DNA from: Eggerthellaceae bacterium
GTDB taxonomy: Bacteria; Actinomycetota; Coriobacteriia; Coriobacteriales; Eggerthellaceae
Length of the DNA: 13,188 nt
Direction: 5' to 3'
NCBI GenBank assembly: GCA_003452695.1
Contig: DMNP01000062.1
Coordinates: forward strand, 1-13,188
The position numbers were made by a program, and so were the translations under genes. Position 1 is the first letter of the stretch; every line of letters begins with the position of its first letter. The notes under the pieces are model-generated. The model made no database searches. It saw only the letters and a list, made by a program, of their open reading frames with translations, and was not told where the DNA came from. Shown here piece by piece: positions 1 through 7,021 of the stretch.

Positions 1-1
1 C

Positions 2-787
2 ATGCCCGTATGGCAGGAATGGCTGCCCCTGGAAATGTGCAAGATCGTGAACGACCAGGCCGCCGAGATGTGCAAGCAATCGGAAGGACGCTTGCTGGCC
101 AATGCGGTCGTGCCGCCCTATGGCCGTCCCGAAGACATCGCCGAGATGAAGCGCTGTATCGAGGAGCTGGGCATGGTCGGCGTTCAGTTCGCCTGCTCGT
201 ACGGCAACAAGTTCCTGGACGACGAGCTGTTCGCCCCGATGATGAAGGCCCTGAACGACCTGAACGTGCCGGCTGTCATCCACCATACTCCGGGCCAGAA
301 CTCCTTCAAGAACTTCCAGGAGTACACGATTCTGCGCCGCGAGCTCGGCCGTATCACCGTGCAGGCCACGGCAGTCGGCCGCGAGGTGTATTCCGGCATG
401 TTCGCCAAGTACCCGAACCTGAAGTTCATCCACACCATGCTCGGTGGCAACTGGTTCGGTCTGATGGACCTGCTCGCCCCGCACAAGTCCACCAAGAAGA
501 AGGAGGCCATGAACCGCCTGGCTTCCAACGTGGGCCGCGACGAGTACGACGAGTTCCTGAAGAACAACATCTTCTTCGACGCGTGCCATCCCATGAGCTG
601 GGGCAAGGACCAGCTGGAGTGCGCCGTGAAGGTCTGCGGCGCCGACCACGTGCTGATGGGCTCGTCCTTCCCGGTGTTCTACGAGTGGCTGGCCCGCTCC
701 GTCGAAACCATCAACAGCCTGGACATAACGCCCGAGGACCGCGATCTTATCCTCGGCGGCAATGCCCAGCGCATCTTCAAGCTGTAA
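2..787 (+). CDS. Amidohydrolase family 2 (ACMSD-like decarboxylase/lactonase), 3' part only
   Basis: The last 261 residues read as a TIM-barrel amidohydrolase of the amidohydrolase-2 group, which includes ACMSD, gamma-resorcylate and 5-carboxyvanillate decarboxylases and the lactonase LigI. Visible landmarks are the family-like stretch LLANAVVPPYGRPEDIAEM, a strand ending IHHTPG (His94/His95), a strand ending FIHTMLGG (His144), and a C-terminal strand VLMGSSFP. The family's N-terminal metal-binding HxH lies about 60-90 residues before the first visible residue, and full proteins are usually about 320-350 residues. The ATG at position 2 is therefore probably internal and the gene is cut by the window edge. 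The usual (G)(S/T)DxP aspartate, a metal and catalytic ligand, is Ser222 here. In this setting decarboxylation or lactone opening of an aromatic acid is a plausible role, but reaction and substrate are not shown by the sequence. An MFS gene follows after 195 bp. Confidence 0.85.
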   Translation: MPVWQEWLPLEMCKIVNDQAAEMCKQSEGRLLANAVVPPYGRPEDIAEMKRCIEELGMVGVQFACSYGNKFLDDELFAPMMKALNDLNVPAVIHHTPGQNSFKNFQEYTILRRELGRITVQATAVGREVYSGMFAKYPNLKFIHTMLGGNWFGLMDLLAPHKSTKKKEAMNRLASNVGRDEYDEFLKNNIFFDACHPMSWGKDQLECAVKVCGADHVLMGSSFPVFYEWLARSVETINSLDITPEDRDLILGGNAQRIFKL

Positions 788-796
788 TGCGAGAAA

Positions 797-825
797 GGGA
801 GGTCGGGGAATCCACCCGGCCTCCC
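797..825 (+). terminator. Hairpin after the amidohydrolase gene, weak terminator candidate
   Basis: GGGAGG-T-CGGG pairs with CCCG-G-CCTCCC around a 7-nt loop (10 Watson-Crick pairs plus one G-U), starting 10 nt after the stop codon. No T-run follows: the next bases are TGGCGGGC. It may therefore be an mRNA 3'-end stabiliser or a partial terminator rather than a strong intrinsic one, and read-through into the MFS gene remains possible. Confidence 0.5.
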
Positions 826-879
826 TGGCGGGCGCCTTGTTCGCCGAAGCGGATTCTCCCGCATATTGAATGAGGGTAT

Positions 880-947
880 TGCGCATCGCCTGCAATGAAG
901 CTCCGGGTTGGTTTTCGCCCGACTCGCATGGAGGGAGGCGATGCGCA
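880..947 (+). repeat. Perfect 12-bp inverted repeat in the MFS leader
   Basis: TGCGCATCGCCT at 880-891 is matched exactly by its reverse complement AGGCGATGCGCA at 936-947, with a 44-nt spacer. The right arm ends 35 nt before the MFS start codon. It could form a long-looped 5'UTR hairpin or be a pair of regulator half-sites. The rest of the 195-bp gap (788-982) contains the hairpin at 797-825 and no gene that I can support. Confidence 0.6.
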
Positions 948-982
948 GCGTCCTCGATTGTTCCAGAAAAGGGGAAAGTATC

Positions 983-2398
983 ATGGCTAAACCTAACGAA
1001 GGTACGCCTCAGAAGACACCGGCCTATGCATGGCCGTGCTTGTTCGCATCGCTGTTCATAGCAGTGACGCTCGTATGGGAATGGCAGTGGATGCCCGGTG
1101 TGACCGGCGGTACCGCCACCAAGTGGTTCCTGTTCAACAACCCGGATATCCAGGCGATGTTCGGCTTCAGCCCGGCAGAGCTGCAGGGCGAGGCCCTCGG
1201 TGCCTGGTTCGGCCAGAACCTCGGCCGCACGATAGGCGTGGTCATGGGGAATTCCATGAGCTGGGTGCCCATCGGCGCCATAATCATGGCGTTCCCGACC
1301 ACCTTCCTGGTGCAGAAGATCGGCCCGAAGTGGTCTTCGATTATCGGCGTGTGCATCGCGCTCGTCGGCGCTATCATAACGACGCTCTGCCTGACCGGCA
1401 GCTGGACGGGCTATCAGGTCGGCCGTTTCGTGTTCGGCCTGGCGCTTGCCTGCACCATCGTATCCGGGCCCACCTGCGTGTCCATCTGGTTCCCGGGTGC
1501 CACCCGCGGCCGCGCCATGGCCATTTGGTCCACGTGGGCCCCGATCGGCATCTTCACCGTGAACATGTGGGGCGGCAACGTGCTCGACCTGTGCGGCGGC
1601 AACATCGTCACGCTGAACTGGCTCTGGATAATTCTCATGGCCGTGGCCGGCGTCGTGTTCTTCTTCGTGTTCCGCGAGCCGCGCGGCGACGAAGTCTCCG
1701 ACGTGTCTCCCGAGCGCAAGAAGCTGCGCGAGGTGCTGCCGTTCTTCAAGAGCCGCCAGCTGTGGTCGCTCATCATCCTGTTCGCCATCTTCAACTACAT
1801 GAACTATGCGTTCTCGCAGTACCTGAAGACATGGCTTGCCATGGACGTTGCATCAGGCGGCATGGGCTGGGAAGCCGGTCCTGCGGGCCTTGTCGGCGGC
1901 ATCCTGTGCGCATGTGGCATCCTCGGCCCCATCGGCGGCTGGATTATGGACAAGCTGCCGCGCGAGCGCAAGTGGATCGCCCCGCTGCTCGGCATCATCT
2001 CGCTCACGGTCTGCATGCTGCTGTCGTTCCGCGCGAACACGCCGATCTTCGCCTTGTACGCGCTGTTCTTCTGCATCGGCAACATGTTCCTGAACGGCTG
2101 CTGCCGCCCGATGGTGCCGACGTACGTGTTCAAGGGCGGTGCGACGGCCGTTGCGTTCGGCCTGTCGTTCCTGACCTGCGGCCAGTACCTCGGGCAGATC
2201 CCGACATCATGGGCGTTCCAGTACGGCACGGCTGCAGGCATGTCCTACAGCGACATCATGATGATGTTCTTCGTGCCGGTGGGCGCAATCGGCATCGTGT
2301 TCGGCCTGCTTATGAAGCCGTCAAAGCCCAAGGGCGATGCTGCCGGAGCTGCCGGAGCTGCCGAAGCCGCCGGCGGCGCCAAGCCGGAAGGCAAGTAG
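983..2398 (+). CDS. MFS transporter, probably for an aromatic or organic acid substrate
   Basis: This is a 471-residue polytopic inner-membrane protein with about 12 hydrophobic spans. The first span begins near residue 15, right after a short polar N-terminus. Residues about 90-140 (ending in a span with AFPTTFLVQKIGPKW) fit the TM2-loop-TM3 region of MFS proteins. The segment with GRFVFGLALAC and the short loop GATRGRAMAI fit the next spans. A charged central cytoplasmic loop (EPRGDEVSDVSPERKK, about residues 231-250) separates the two six-helix halves. The C-terminus is an Ala/Gly-rich tail. The ATG at 983 is chosen because AAAAGGGGAAAG lies just upstream; the open frame continues upstream but without a better signal. 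It lies between the amidohydrolase and a strong terminator. Uptake of the locus substrate is inferred from context only. Confidence 0.88.
   Translation: MAKPNEGTPQKTPAYAWPCLFASLFIAVTLVWEWQWMPGVTGGTATKWFLFNNPDIQAMFGFSPAELQGEALGAWFGQNLGRTIGVVMGNSMSWVPIGAIIMAFPTTFLVQKIGPKWSSIIGVCIALVGAIITTLCLTGSWTGYQVGRFVFGLALACTIVSGPTCVSIWFPGATRGRAMAIWSTWAPIGIFTVNMWGGNVLDLCGGNIVTLNWLWIILMAVAGVVFFFVFREPRGDEVSDVSPERKKLREVLPFFKSRQLWSLIILFAIFNYMNYAFSQYLKTWLAMDVASGGMGWEAGPAGLVGGILCACGILGPIGGWIMDKLPRERKWIAPLLGIISLTVCMLLSFRANTPIFALYALFFCIGNMFLNGCCRPMVPTYVFKGGATAVAFGLSFLTCGQYLGQIPTSWAFQYGTAAGMSYSDIMMMFFVPVGAIGIVFGLLMKPSKPKGDAAGAAGAAEAAGGAKPEGK
2339..2365 (+). repeat. 9-bp tandem repeat encoding the Ala-rich tail
   Basis: Two exact copies and one near copy of GCTGCCGGA lie in the last codons of the MFS gene and encode an Ala-Ala-Gly-type tail. 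It is low-complexity coding sequence that could vary in length by slippage without disturbing the membrane domain. Confidence 0.6.
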
Positions 2399-2441
2399 GC
2401 AAACGCGCGACGCCGGCAGGCGTCCGTGTAGTACAATTCGA

Positions 2442-2473
2442 GGGCCGCGCCGCAAATCGGCACGGCCCTTTCT
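2442..2473 (+). terminator. Intrinsic terminator of the MFS transcript
   Basis: GGGCCG-C-GCCG pairs with CGGC-A-CGGCCC around the 5-nt loop CAAAT, giving ten G-C pairs with one C/A mismatch. It is followed directly by TTTCT. It starts 44 nt after the MFS stop codon. This is the most convincing Rho-independent terminator in the window. Confidence 0.85.
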
Positions 2474-2504
2474 GCACCGTCGCATACAACCAAGGGAAGC
2501 GTAT

Positions 2505-2708
2505 ATGGACGCACCGTTCGACAAGCAAATCGGCGAAGCACCGCCCGCCCACCCGCAACAGGCGGCATCCGGGCACGATGGGCAGGCCGCGGCAGACGAG
2601 ACGACGGGGGCATCGCCCGGTACGGCGCAGGCCTGCGACGACTTGGGCCTGAACTCGCTTGAGGCAAACCTCGAGCGCTTCGGAATAAAGCCGCCGGGCA
2701 TGGCCTGA
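2505..2708 (+). CDS. Possible small hypothetical protein, 67 residues
   Basis: The ATG at 2505 follows a GGGAAG ribosome-binding-like sequence by 6 nt and opens a frame of 67 codons ending in TGA. I do not recognise the product. The first 40 residues are rich in Ala, Gln, Pro and Gly and look disordered. The last 25 (DDLGLNSLEANLERFGIKPP) could form a short amphipathic helix. There is no signal peptide, membrane span or Cys motif. It sits alone between the MFS terminator and the promoter of the LuxR-type gene, so it would need its own promoter; TACAAT at 2432-2437 is a possible -10, but it lies upstream of the terminator hairpin. A chance frame in GC-rich DNA cannot be excluded. Confidence 0.4.
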   Translation: MDAPFDKQIGEAPPAHPQQAASGHDGQAAADETTGASPGTAQACDDLGLNSLEANLERFGIKPPGMA

Positions 2709-2720
2709 CGAAAAAAGCCT

Positions 2721-2767
2721 CTGCAAATTAATCCCGTATCGATTACAATGCAGCAATGTCGATACGG
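2721..2767 (+). promoter_or_regulatory. Candidate promoter and operator of LuxR-type regulator 1
   Basis: TACAAT at 2744-2749 is a good -10 candidate with a weak -35 (CTGCAA, 2721-2726) 17 bp upstream. It lies inside a perfect 9-bp inverted repeat, CCGTATCGA at 2734-2742 and TCGATACGG at 2759-2767, spaced by 16 bp. Occupancy of this palindrome would cover the -10 and the transcription start. The regulator's start codon is 51 bp further on, so autoregulation is the natural reading (inference). Confidence 0.6.
2727..2737 (+). repeat. Direct repeat ATTAATCCCGT, copy 1
   Basis: This 11-bp sequence recurs exactly at 4411-4421. This copy overlaps the left arm of the palindrome in the regulator promoter; the other is upstream of molybdopterin oxidoreductase 1. 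A shared binding site for one regulator is possible. Confidence 0.5.
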
Positions 2768-2817
2768 CGCCTGGCGCCATTGGTCGGCAGAGGGGGGAGA
2801 GTCGATAGGGGCAGCTC

Positions 2818-4278
2818 ATGGCATCCGAGGCTCAGGATCAGACGGTTTCTTTTTCATCTACAGAGCTGCTTGCTCTCGGCGGGTTCGCACTGTACTTCAG
2901 CTGGATGTTCATCGTGTTCTTCTGGCTGTTCTGCGAATTTCCTCCCGAGGCGCCTACGGAACTGCGCGATTTCGTGCAGTTCTTCGTGTTCGCGGCAGTG
3001 CCAATCGGCTATCTCGCCCTGAACGCCCTGGCCAAACGCTCTTCGTTCAACGTGTTCTCGCTTCCGTGCAAGATTGCCGAAGCGGTTTGCGCATCGTTGC
3101 TGCCCACTGTCGCGCTTGCGATGTATCTGGGGCTGATGGTGCCGCTGCCCATCGTGTGCGCGGCGAATTTCCTAGCCGGAGCCGCCGCCGCTGCTATCCA
3201 GCTTTCGTGGTTGGACGTGTATTCGCGCCTGCGGACCAGTTACTACAGTCGTTTCACCGGGTTGTCGCTGTTCGCGGGCGGTTTGCTGTTCTCGTTGGCG
3301 GCGTTTTCCCCTGCGTTCATGCAGCCGCTGTCCGCCATCGTGTTCATCGTCATAAGCGTCGTCCTGATTTCCTACGCTTCGCACCATGCGCCCCGCAACG
3401 ACGAGCGCGCGCCGCTCGAATCCATCGACAGCACTTGGCGTTTCACCACCGAAATCGAGCCGTCGTTTTTCGTGTTCGGAGTCGTGTTCGGCATCACGTT
3501 CGTGTTCCTCTTCAACAACGGTGCGGAACCGGTTATCCTCGGGCTCATCGCAACGCTCGTGGGGTCGTTGGCGGTGGCCATTCTCTCCATCGTTGACAAG
3601 CAGTTTTCCATTACGGTGTACCAGCGGGCTCTCGTCGTCGTTACGGTGTGCGCGTGCATCGTCGTTCCGTTCGTTTCCTATCCGGCCCAGATAGCATGCA
3701 GCTGCGTCGTCACAGCGTCCTGGGCCATGTTCATGGCTATAAACTATGGCTACGTGGTAAAGAAATGCGTGATAGCGTGGGAGTCGCCGCTGTTTCGCCA
3801 GGCGCCCCTGCGCTTGGTTTTCCCCGCATTCGGCTTTGCGGTGGGCTGGGCGCTGGCGTCCTTCCTCACGGTGCAGTTCGGCGCGCATTCCGATGTCTTC
3901 ATGATCATGCGGCTCGTGGTCGCCGTGTTGCTGGTCGCCACGATCATGATTTTCTTCCCGTCCAACGAGCACCATACGACCGACGGCCTTTCGCCGGATG
4001 GCGTGAAGGTGCAAAAGACCGTGGTCACCGTGGACAAGACGGAAAAGGAGCTGTTCGAGGAGCGGTGCGCTGCCGTGGCGAAGCTGTATCAGCTCAGCCC
4101 GCGCGAGACCGAGATCCTGGGCTATCTGGCGCGCGGCCGCAACGCCGCCTACATCCAAGAGGAGCTCGTCATATCTCCCCACACGGTGAAGAGCCACATT
4201 TACAACATTTATCGCAAGCTCGACATCCACAGCCAGCAGAAGCTGATGGACTTCGTGGAGGATTTCCCCCTGGACTAG
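2818..4278 (+). CDS. Membrane-spanning LuxR-type transcriptional regulator 1
   Basis: This 486-residue protein has an N-terminal region of about 390 residues with roughly 12 hydrophobic segments. A polar linker of about 35 residues follows, then a C-terminal LuxR/GerE helix-turn-helix from about residue 426, recognisable by LSPRETEILGYLARG, the recognition-helix region SPHTVKSHIYNIYRKL and the HSQQKLMDF end. No response-regulator receiver domain is present. This architecture is known in Eggerthellaceae, where such regulators sit beside dehydroxylase genes and respond to their substrates; sensing through the membrane domain is inferred. The ATG at 2818 follows AGGGG at the proper distance. It lies directly upstream of, and in the same direction as, molybdopterin oxidoreductase 1, its likely target. 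It is a paralogue of the minus-strand regulator at 7276-8694. Confidence 0.9.
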   Translation: MASEAQDQTVSFSSTELLALGGFALYFSWMFIVFFWLFCEFPPEAPTELRDFVQFFVFAAVPIGYLALNALAKRSSFNVFSLPCKIAEAVCASLLPTVALAMYLGLMVPLPIVCAANFLAGAAAAAIQLSWLDVYSRLRTSYYSRFTGLSLFAGGLLFSLAAFSPAFMQPLSAIVFIVISVVLISYASHHAPRNDERAPLESIDSTWRFTTEIEPSFFVFGVVFGITFVFLFNNGAEPVILGLIATLVGSLAVAILSIVDKQFSITVYQRALVVVTVCACIVVPFVSYPAQIACSCVVTASWAMFMAINYGYVVKKCVIAWESPLFRQAPLRLVFPAFGFAVGWALASFLTVQFGAHSDVFMIMRLVVAVLLVATIMIFFPSNEHHTTDGLSPDGVKVQKTVVTVDKTEKELFEERCAAVAKLYQLSPRETEILGYLARGRNAAYIQEELVISPHTVKSHIYNIYRKLDIHSQQKLMDFVEDFPLD

Positions 4279-4285
4279 CGGGAAA

Positions 4286-4310
4286 GCTCTCATACCAGAA
4301 GTATGAAAGC
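4286..4310. repeat. Hairpin with TCATAC/GTATGA core, copy 1
   Basis: Ten-base arms (9 of 10 pairing) flank the loop CAGAA. The 17-nt core TCATACCAGAAGTATGA differs from the core of the large hairpin at 12599-12639 at only two loop positions. It begins 8 nt after the stop codon of LuxR-type regulator 1, but no T-run follows on the plus strand, so a terminator role is doubtful. It could be an operator or a dispersed palindromic element. Confidence 0.55.
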
Positions 4311-4317
4311 GTGATGA

Positions 4318-4339
4318 GCATACCCATCTGGGGATATGC
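4318..4339. promoter_or_regulatory. Imperfect palindrome upstream of molybdopterin oxidoreductase 1
   Basis: A 22-bp element begins GCATACCC and ends ATATGC; 7 of 11 positions pair. It contains ATACCCAT (4320-4327), which also occurs upstream of the second MFS gene at 12778-12785, followed in both places by a nearby CTG and ACCCTG. It may be a regulator site; no -10/-35 pair is evident here. Confidence 0.3.
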
Positions 4340-4410
4340 ACCCTGCCTTCCCATGCTGAAATAGCCCCAGCTTCGAGGGGGAGGCAAACGTGGTTGGGGG
4401 GAAATCAACC

Positions 4411-4430
4411 ATTAATCCCGTGGTTACGGG
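4411..4430 (+). promoter_or_regulatory. ATTAATCCCGT copy 2 with short palindrome
   Basis: The 11-bp repeat shared with 2727-2737 runs into the perfect 5-bp inverted repeat CCCGT-GGTT-ACGGG (4417-4430). It lies about 95-115 bp before the start codon of molybdopterin oxidoreductase 1, a suitable position for an activator site. That it is the target of LuxR-type regulator 1 is inferred from the shared motif. Confidence 0.45.
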
Positions 4431-4524
4431 GAAGATACCCGCGACTTCTCGAGGTCAGCCGGAACGAGTACCGGCGCTGCGCGTTTCGTGTACGTGCGCG
4501 CAGAGATGTGAGAGAGGAGTTGCG

Positions 4525-6906
4525 ATGGTAGAGACTACTATTGAGTCCAAGGACCGCGACGACATCGGTGCGACAAAGGAGGAGAACCAGTTCAACTTCG
4601 GCGCCGGCGAGGCGCACGAGGTGGACCCCCGCTGGAAGCACCCGGGCGAGTGGCAGTACATGGAAGACGGGATGCTCGTCACCCGCACTTCCGTGTGGTC
4701 GGCGCCTGGTTGCCACGAGGGCTGCGGCGTTCTGGTGTATTCCGACCCGGAGACCGGGCGCTTCATCAAATGCGAGGGCGATCCGGACGACCCGTACAAC
4801 CGCGGCGCGCTGTGTCCCCGTTGCCTGGCCTTCAAGCAAGTAGAGTTCCATCCCGACCGTATCCTGTACCCGATGAAGCGCGCCGGCGAGCGCGGCGAGA
4901 ACAAGTGGGAGCGCATATCGTGGGACGAGGCGCTGGAAACCTGCTATAAAGAGTTCCGCCGCATCGCGATGACCTACGGCGGCGATTCCATCCACTGCCT
5001 GCGCGGCACCGCCCGCGACAACCAGTGGCAAGTCGGCCGCATGGCCAATACCTTCGGATCCCCGAACGAGTACGGCTTCCTGTCCGGCACCGCGTGCTAC
5101 CTGCCGCGCCTGTCGCTGATGATCATGACCTACGGCGGCATGCTCATCGCCGACTTCTCGCAGTTCTCCGCGCTGCGCTACGACGACCCCGAGTGGACGT
5201 GCCCCGAGTGCACGATCGTCTGGGGCTGCAACCCCACCATTTCCAACCCCGACTTCTTCATGGGCCATTGGGTGACCGACGCCATGAAGCTTGGCTGCAA
5301 GCTCATCTCCGTCGAGCCGCGCGTTACCTGGCTGGCGGCCCACGCAGACATCCACCTGCAGCTGCGTCCCGGCACCGACACCGCGCTGGCACTCGGCATG
5401 ATAAAGGTGATCATCGACGAGGACCTGTACGACCACGACTTCGTGGAGAAGTGGACCTACGGCTTCGACGAGCTGGCCGAGCGTGCCCGCGAGCTTTCGC
5501 TCGACGAGGTGGAGAAGATGACGTGGGTCCCGAAGGACAAGATCGTCGAAGCTGCGCGCCTGTTCGCCAATTCGCATCCCGCAAACGTCGTGTGGGGCCT
5601 GGCCGTGGACATGCAGTCGCAGGGCACCCCGTGCGCGCAGGCCATCGCCGCGCTGTGGACCATCACCGGCAACCTGGACGTGCCGGGCGGCAACGTCATC
5701 GGCCAGGCATGCTGGGGAATCGACCAGCCGAACTGGACCGGGTGCTGGGGCTACGACGAGCTGCTCACGCCCGAGGAAGACGCGCGCCGCATGGGCTTCG
5801 ACATCTACCCGATGTTCCGCGTCGGCTTCAAGGAGGTCTGCTCCGACGTGGCCATCAAGTCGTGGGAAAGCGGCGAGCCCTATCGCTTCAAAGCCGCGTA
5901 TTTCGCCACGAGCAACTTCCTGGCCTGCATGGGCGCCCAGACGCCCAAGCAGCTGGAATGGTACAAGACGCTCGAATTCACGGCGTTCGCCGACCTGTTC
6001 ATGACGCCGACCATCATGGCGCTTGCCGACGTCGTGCTGCCGGCGGCTACCTACGAGGAGCGAGACGGCTTCGGCGGCTTGAATCCCTATCGTATTAGCT
6101 GCATCACCAAGGCAATCGAGCCGGTGGGCGAGTGCCGCGACGACATGACCATCTTCCTGCAGTTGGGCAAGCGCCTGGCGACTCCGCGCAACGAGGATAT
6201 CGCCTGGCCATGGGACACCGTGGAGGAGATGTGGGACTATGCGCTCGAAAACGGCGGCTTCACGTGGGAGGAGCTGCGCGATTCCGTGTGGAAGTATCCC
6301 GAGTTCGAGTACCGCAAATACGAGAAGGGCTTGCTGCGCCCCGATGGTCAGGTGGGGTTCGCCACCGAGACCGGACGTGCCGAGATCTATTCGATGGTCT
6401 TCCATCATACCAGCTGGTCAGGTCTCGACCCGTTGCCCAGTTACGTCGAGCCTGTCGAGAGCCCCTACAGTGCCCCAGAGGACGTGGAGGAATACCCCTA
6501 TATTGTCACGTCGGGCGCCCGCGTCATCCATTTCTTCCACTCCGAGCAGCGCCAGATTGCCAAGCTGCGCCGCCTGCATCCTGATCCGCTGTGCTACATC
6601 CATCCGGAAACGGCCAAGAAGCACGGCATCGAGGACGGAGAGTGGTTCTGGCTCGAGAACAAACATGGCAAGTGCAAGTACAAGGCATCGTACAACGACA
6701 CCTACGATCCGCGCGTCATGCAATGCGAGCACGGTTGGTGGTTCCCCGAACGCACCGACGAAGCCGAGGAATGCGTTGAAGACGAGAACCGCGGGCTCTA
6801 CGGCGTGTTCGAGTCGCAGATCAACAATCTCATCCCGTTCGATGCAGGTGTTTCCGGTTTCGGTTCCAACTACAAGTGCATGATGTGCAAGATATACAAG
6901 GACTAG
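4525..6906 (+). CDS. Molybdopterin (bis-MGD) oxidoreductase 1, catechol-dehydroxylase-like
   Basis: This is a 793-residue catalytic subunit of the DMSO-reductase superfamily. Domains in order: an N-terminal Fe-S-type region with C63-x3-C67 and LC97-PRC100; the large molybdopterin domain with a candidate Mo ligand Cys191 (SGTACYLPR), and EPRVTWLA ... LQLRPGTD (about 263-284) fitting MGD binding; and a C-terminal MGD-binding domain from about residue 658 (FHSEQRQ, then HGWWFPE near 736). The first Cys of the classic CxxCxxxC is Ala. There is no Tat signal, so it is probably cytoplasmic. The family context suggests reductive removal of a hydroxyl from a catechol or pyrogallol-type aromatic; the substrate is unknown. 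The ATG at 4525 follows GAGAGGAG and gives an N-terminus matching its paralogue; a GTG at 4390 behind GGGGGAGG is a less likely start. No ferredoxin gene follows, so it may share the one at 11539. Confidence 0.9.
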   Translation: MVETTIESKDRDDIGATKEENQFNFGAGEAHEVDPRWKHPGEWQYMEDGMLVTRTSVWSAPGCHEGCGVLVYSDPETGRFIKCEGDPDDPYNRGALCPRCLAFKQVEFHPDRILYPMKRAGERGENKWERISWDEALETCYKEFRRIAMTYGGDSIHCLRGTARDNQWQVGRMANTFGSPNEYGFLSGTACYLPRLSLMIMTYGGMLIADFSQFSALRYDDPEWTCPECTIVWGCNPTISNPDFFMGHWVTDAMKLGCKLISVEPRVTWLAAHADIHLQLRPGTDTALALGMIKVIIDEDLYDHDFVEKWTYGFDELAERARELSLDEVEKMTWVPKDKIVEAARLFANSHPANVVWGLAVDMQSQGTPCAQAIAALWTITGNLDVPGGNVIGQACWGIDQPNWTGCWGYDELLTPEEDARRMGFDIYPMFRVGFKEVCSDVAIKSWESGEPYRFKAAYFATSNFLACMGAQTPKQLEWYKTLEFTAFADLFMTPTIMALADVVLPAATYEERDGFGGLNPYRISCITKAIEPVGECRDDMTIFLQLGKRLATPRNEDIAWPWDTVEEMWDYALENGGFTWEELRDSVWKYPEFEYRKYEKGLLRPDGQVGFATETGRAEIYSMVFHHTSWSGLDPLPSYVEPVESPYSAPEDVEEYPYIVTSGARVIHFFHSEQRQIAKLRRLHPDPLCYIHPETAKKHGIEDGEWFWLENKHGKCKYKASYNDTYDPRVMQCEHGWWFPERTDEAEECVEDENRGLYGVFESQINNLIPFDAGVSGFGSNYKCMMCKIYKD

Positions 6907-6927
6907 GAATTCCGTACGCCTGAAGGT

Positions 6928-6968
6928 CGGGCCGTTCGGCAAGCGGATGATAGCCAGGCGGCCCGTTT
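6928..6968 (+). terminator. Possible terminator of molybdopterin oxidoreductase 1
   Basis: CGGGCCG at 6928-6934 pairs perfectly with CGGCCCG at 6959-6965, extended inward by two G-U pairs, with a loop of about 20 nt and a trailing TTT. It begins 21 nt after the stop codon. The long loop and short T-run make it a moderate candidate. Confidence 0.5.
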
Positions 6969-7021
6969 ACCGAGCACGCGGAATGCAGCGCCAGCATAGC
7001 CAATCTGGGCAAGAATCGAGA

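Noticed and set aside
1030..2652. 540-codon plus-strand frame overlapping the first MFS gene
   Set aside because: It is an Arg/His-rich out-of-frame product lying across a terminator and a gene boundary. The other frame encodes a clear membrane transporter.
3172..4341. 389-codon minus-strand frame opposite regulator 1
   Set aside because: The His/Arg/Glu-rich composition is typical of an antisense frame. The plus strand encodes membrane spans and a LuxR helix-turn-helix.
4390..4524. N-terminal extension of oxidoreductase 1 from GTG 4390
   Set aside because: A strong GGGGGAGG precedes it and the frame is open, but the added 45 residues have no counterpart in the paralogue and the region holds regulatory-looking repeats. 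ATG 4525 has its own ribosome-binding site.
4525..4700. Tat signal peptide on the molybdoenzymes
   Set aside because: No twin-Arg followed by a hydrophobic stretch is visible in either N-terminus; both are polar and acidic.
4405..6408. Long open frame on the minus strand (667 codons) opposite oxidoreductase 1
   Set aside because: It is an antisense shadow of a GC-rich coding gene. Its product is rich in Arg, His, Gly and Val with no domain, and the plus strand has clear family motifs throughout.
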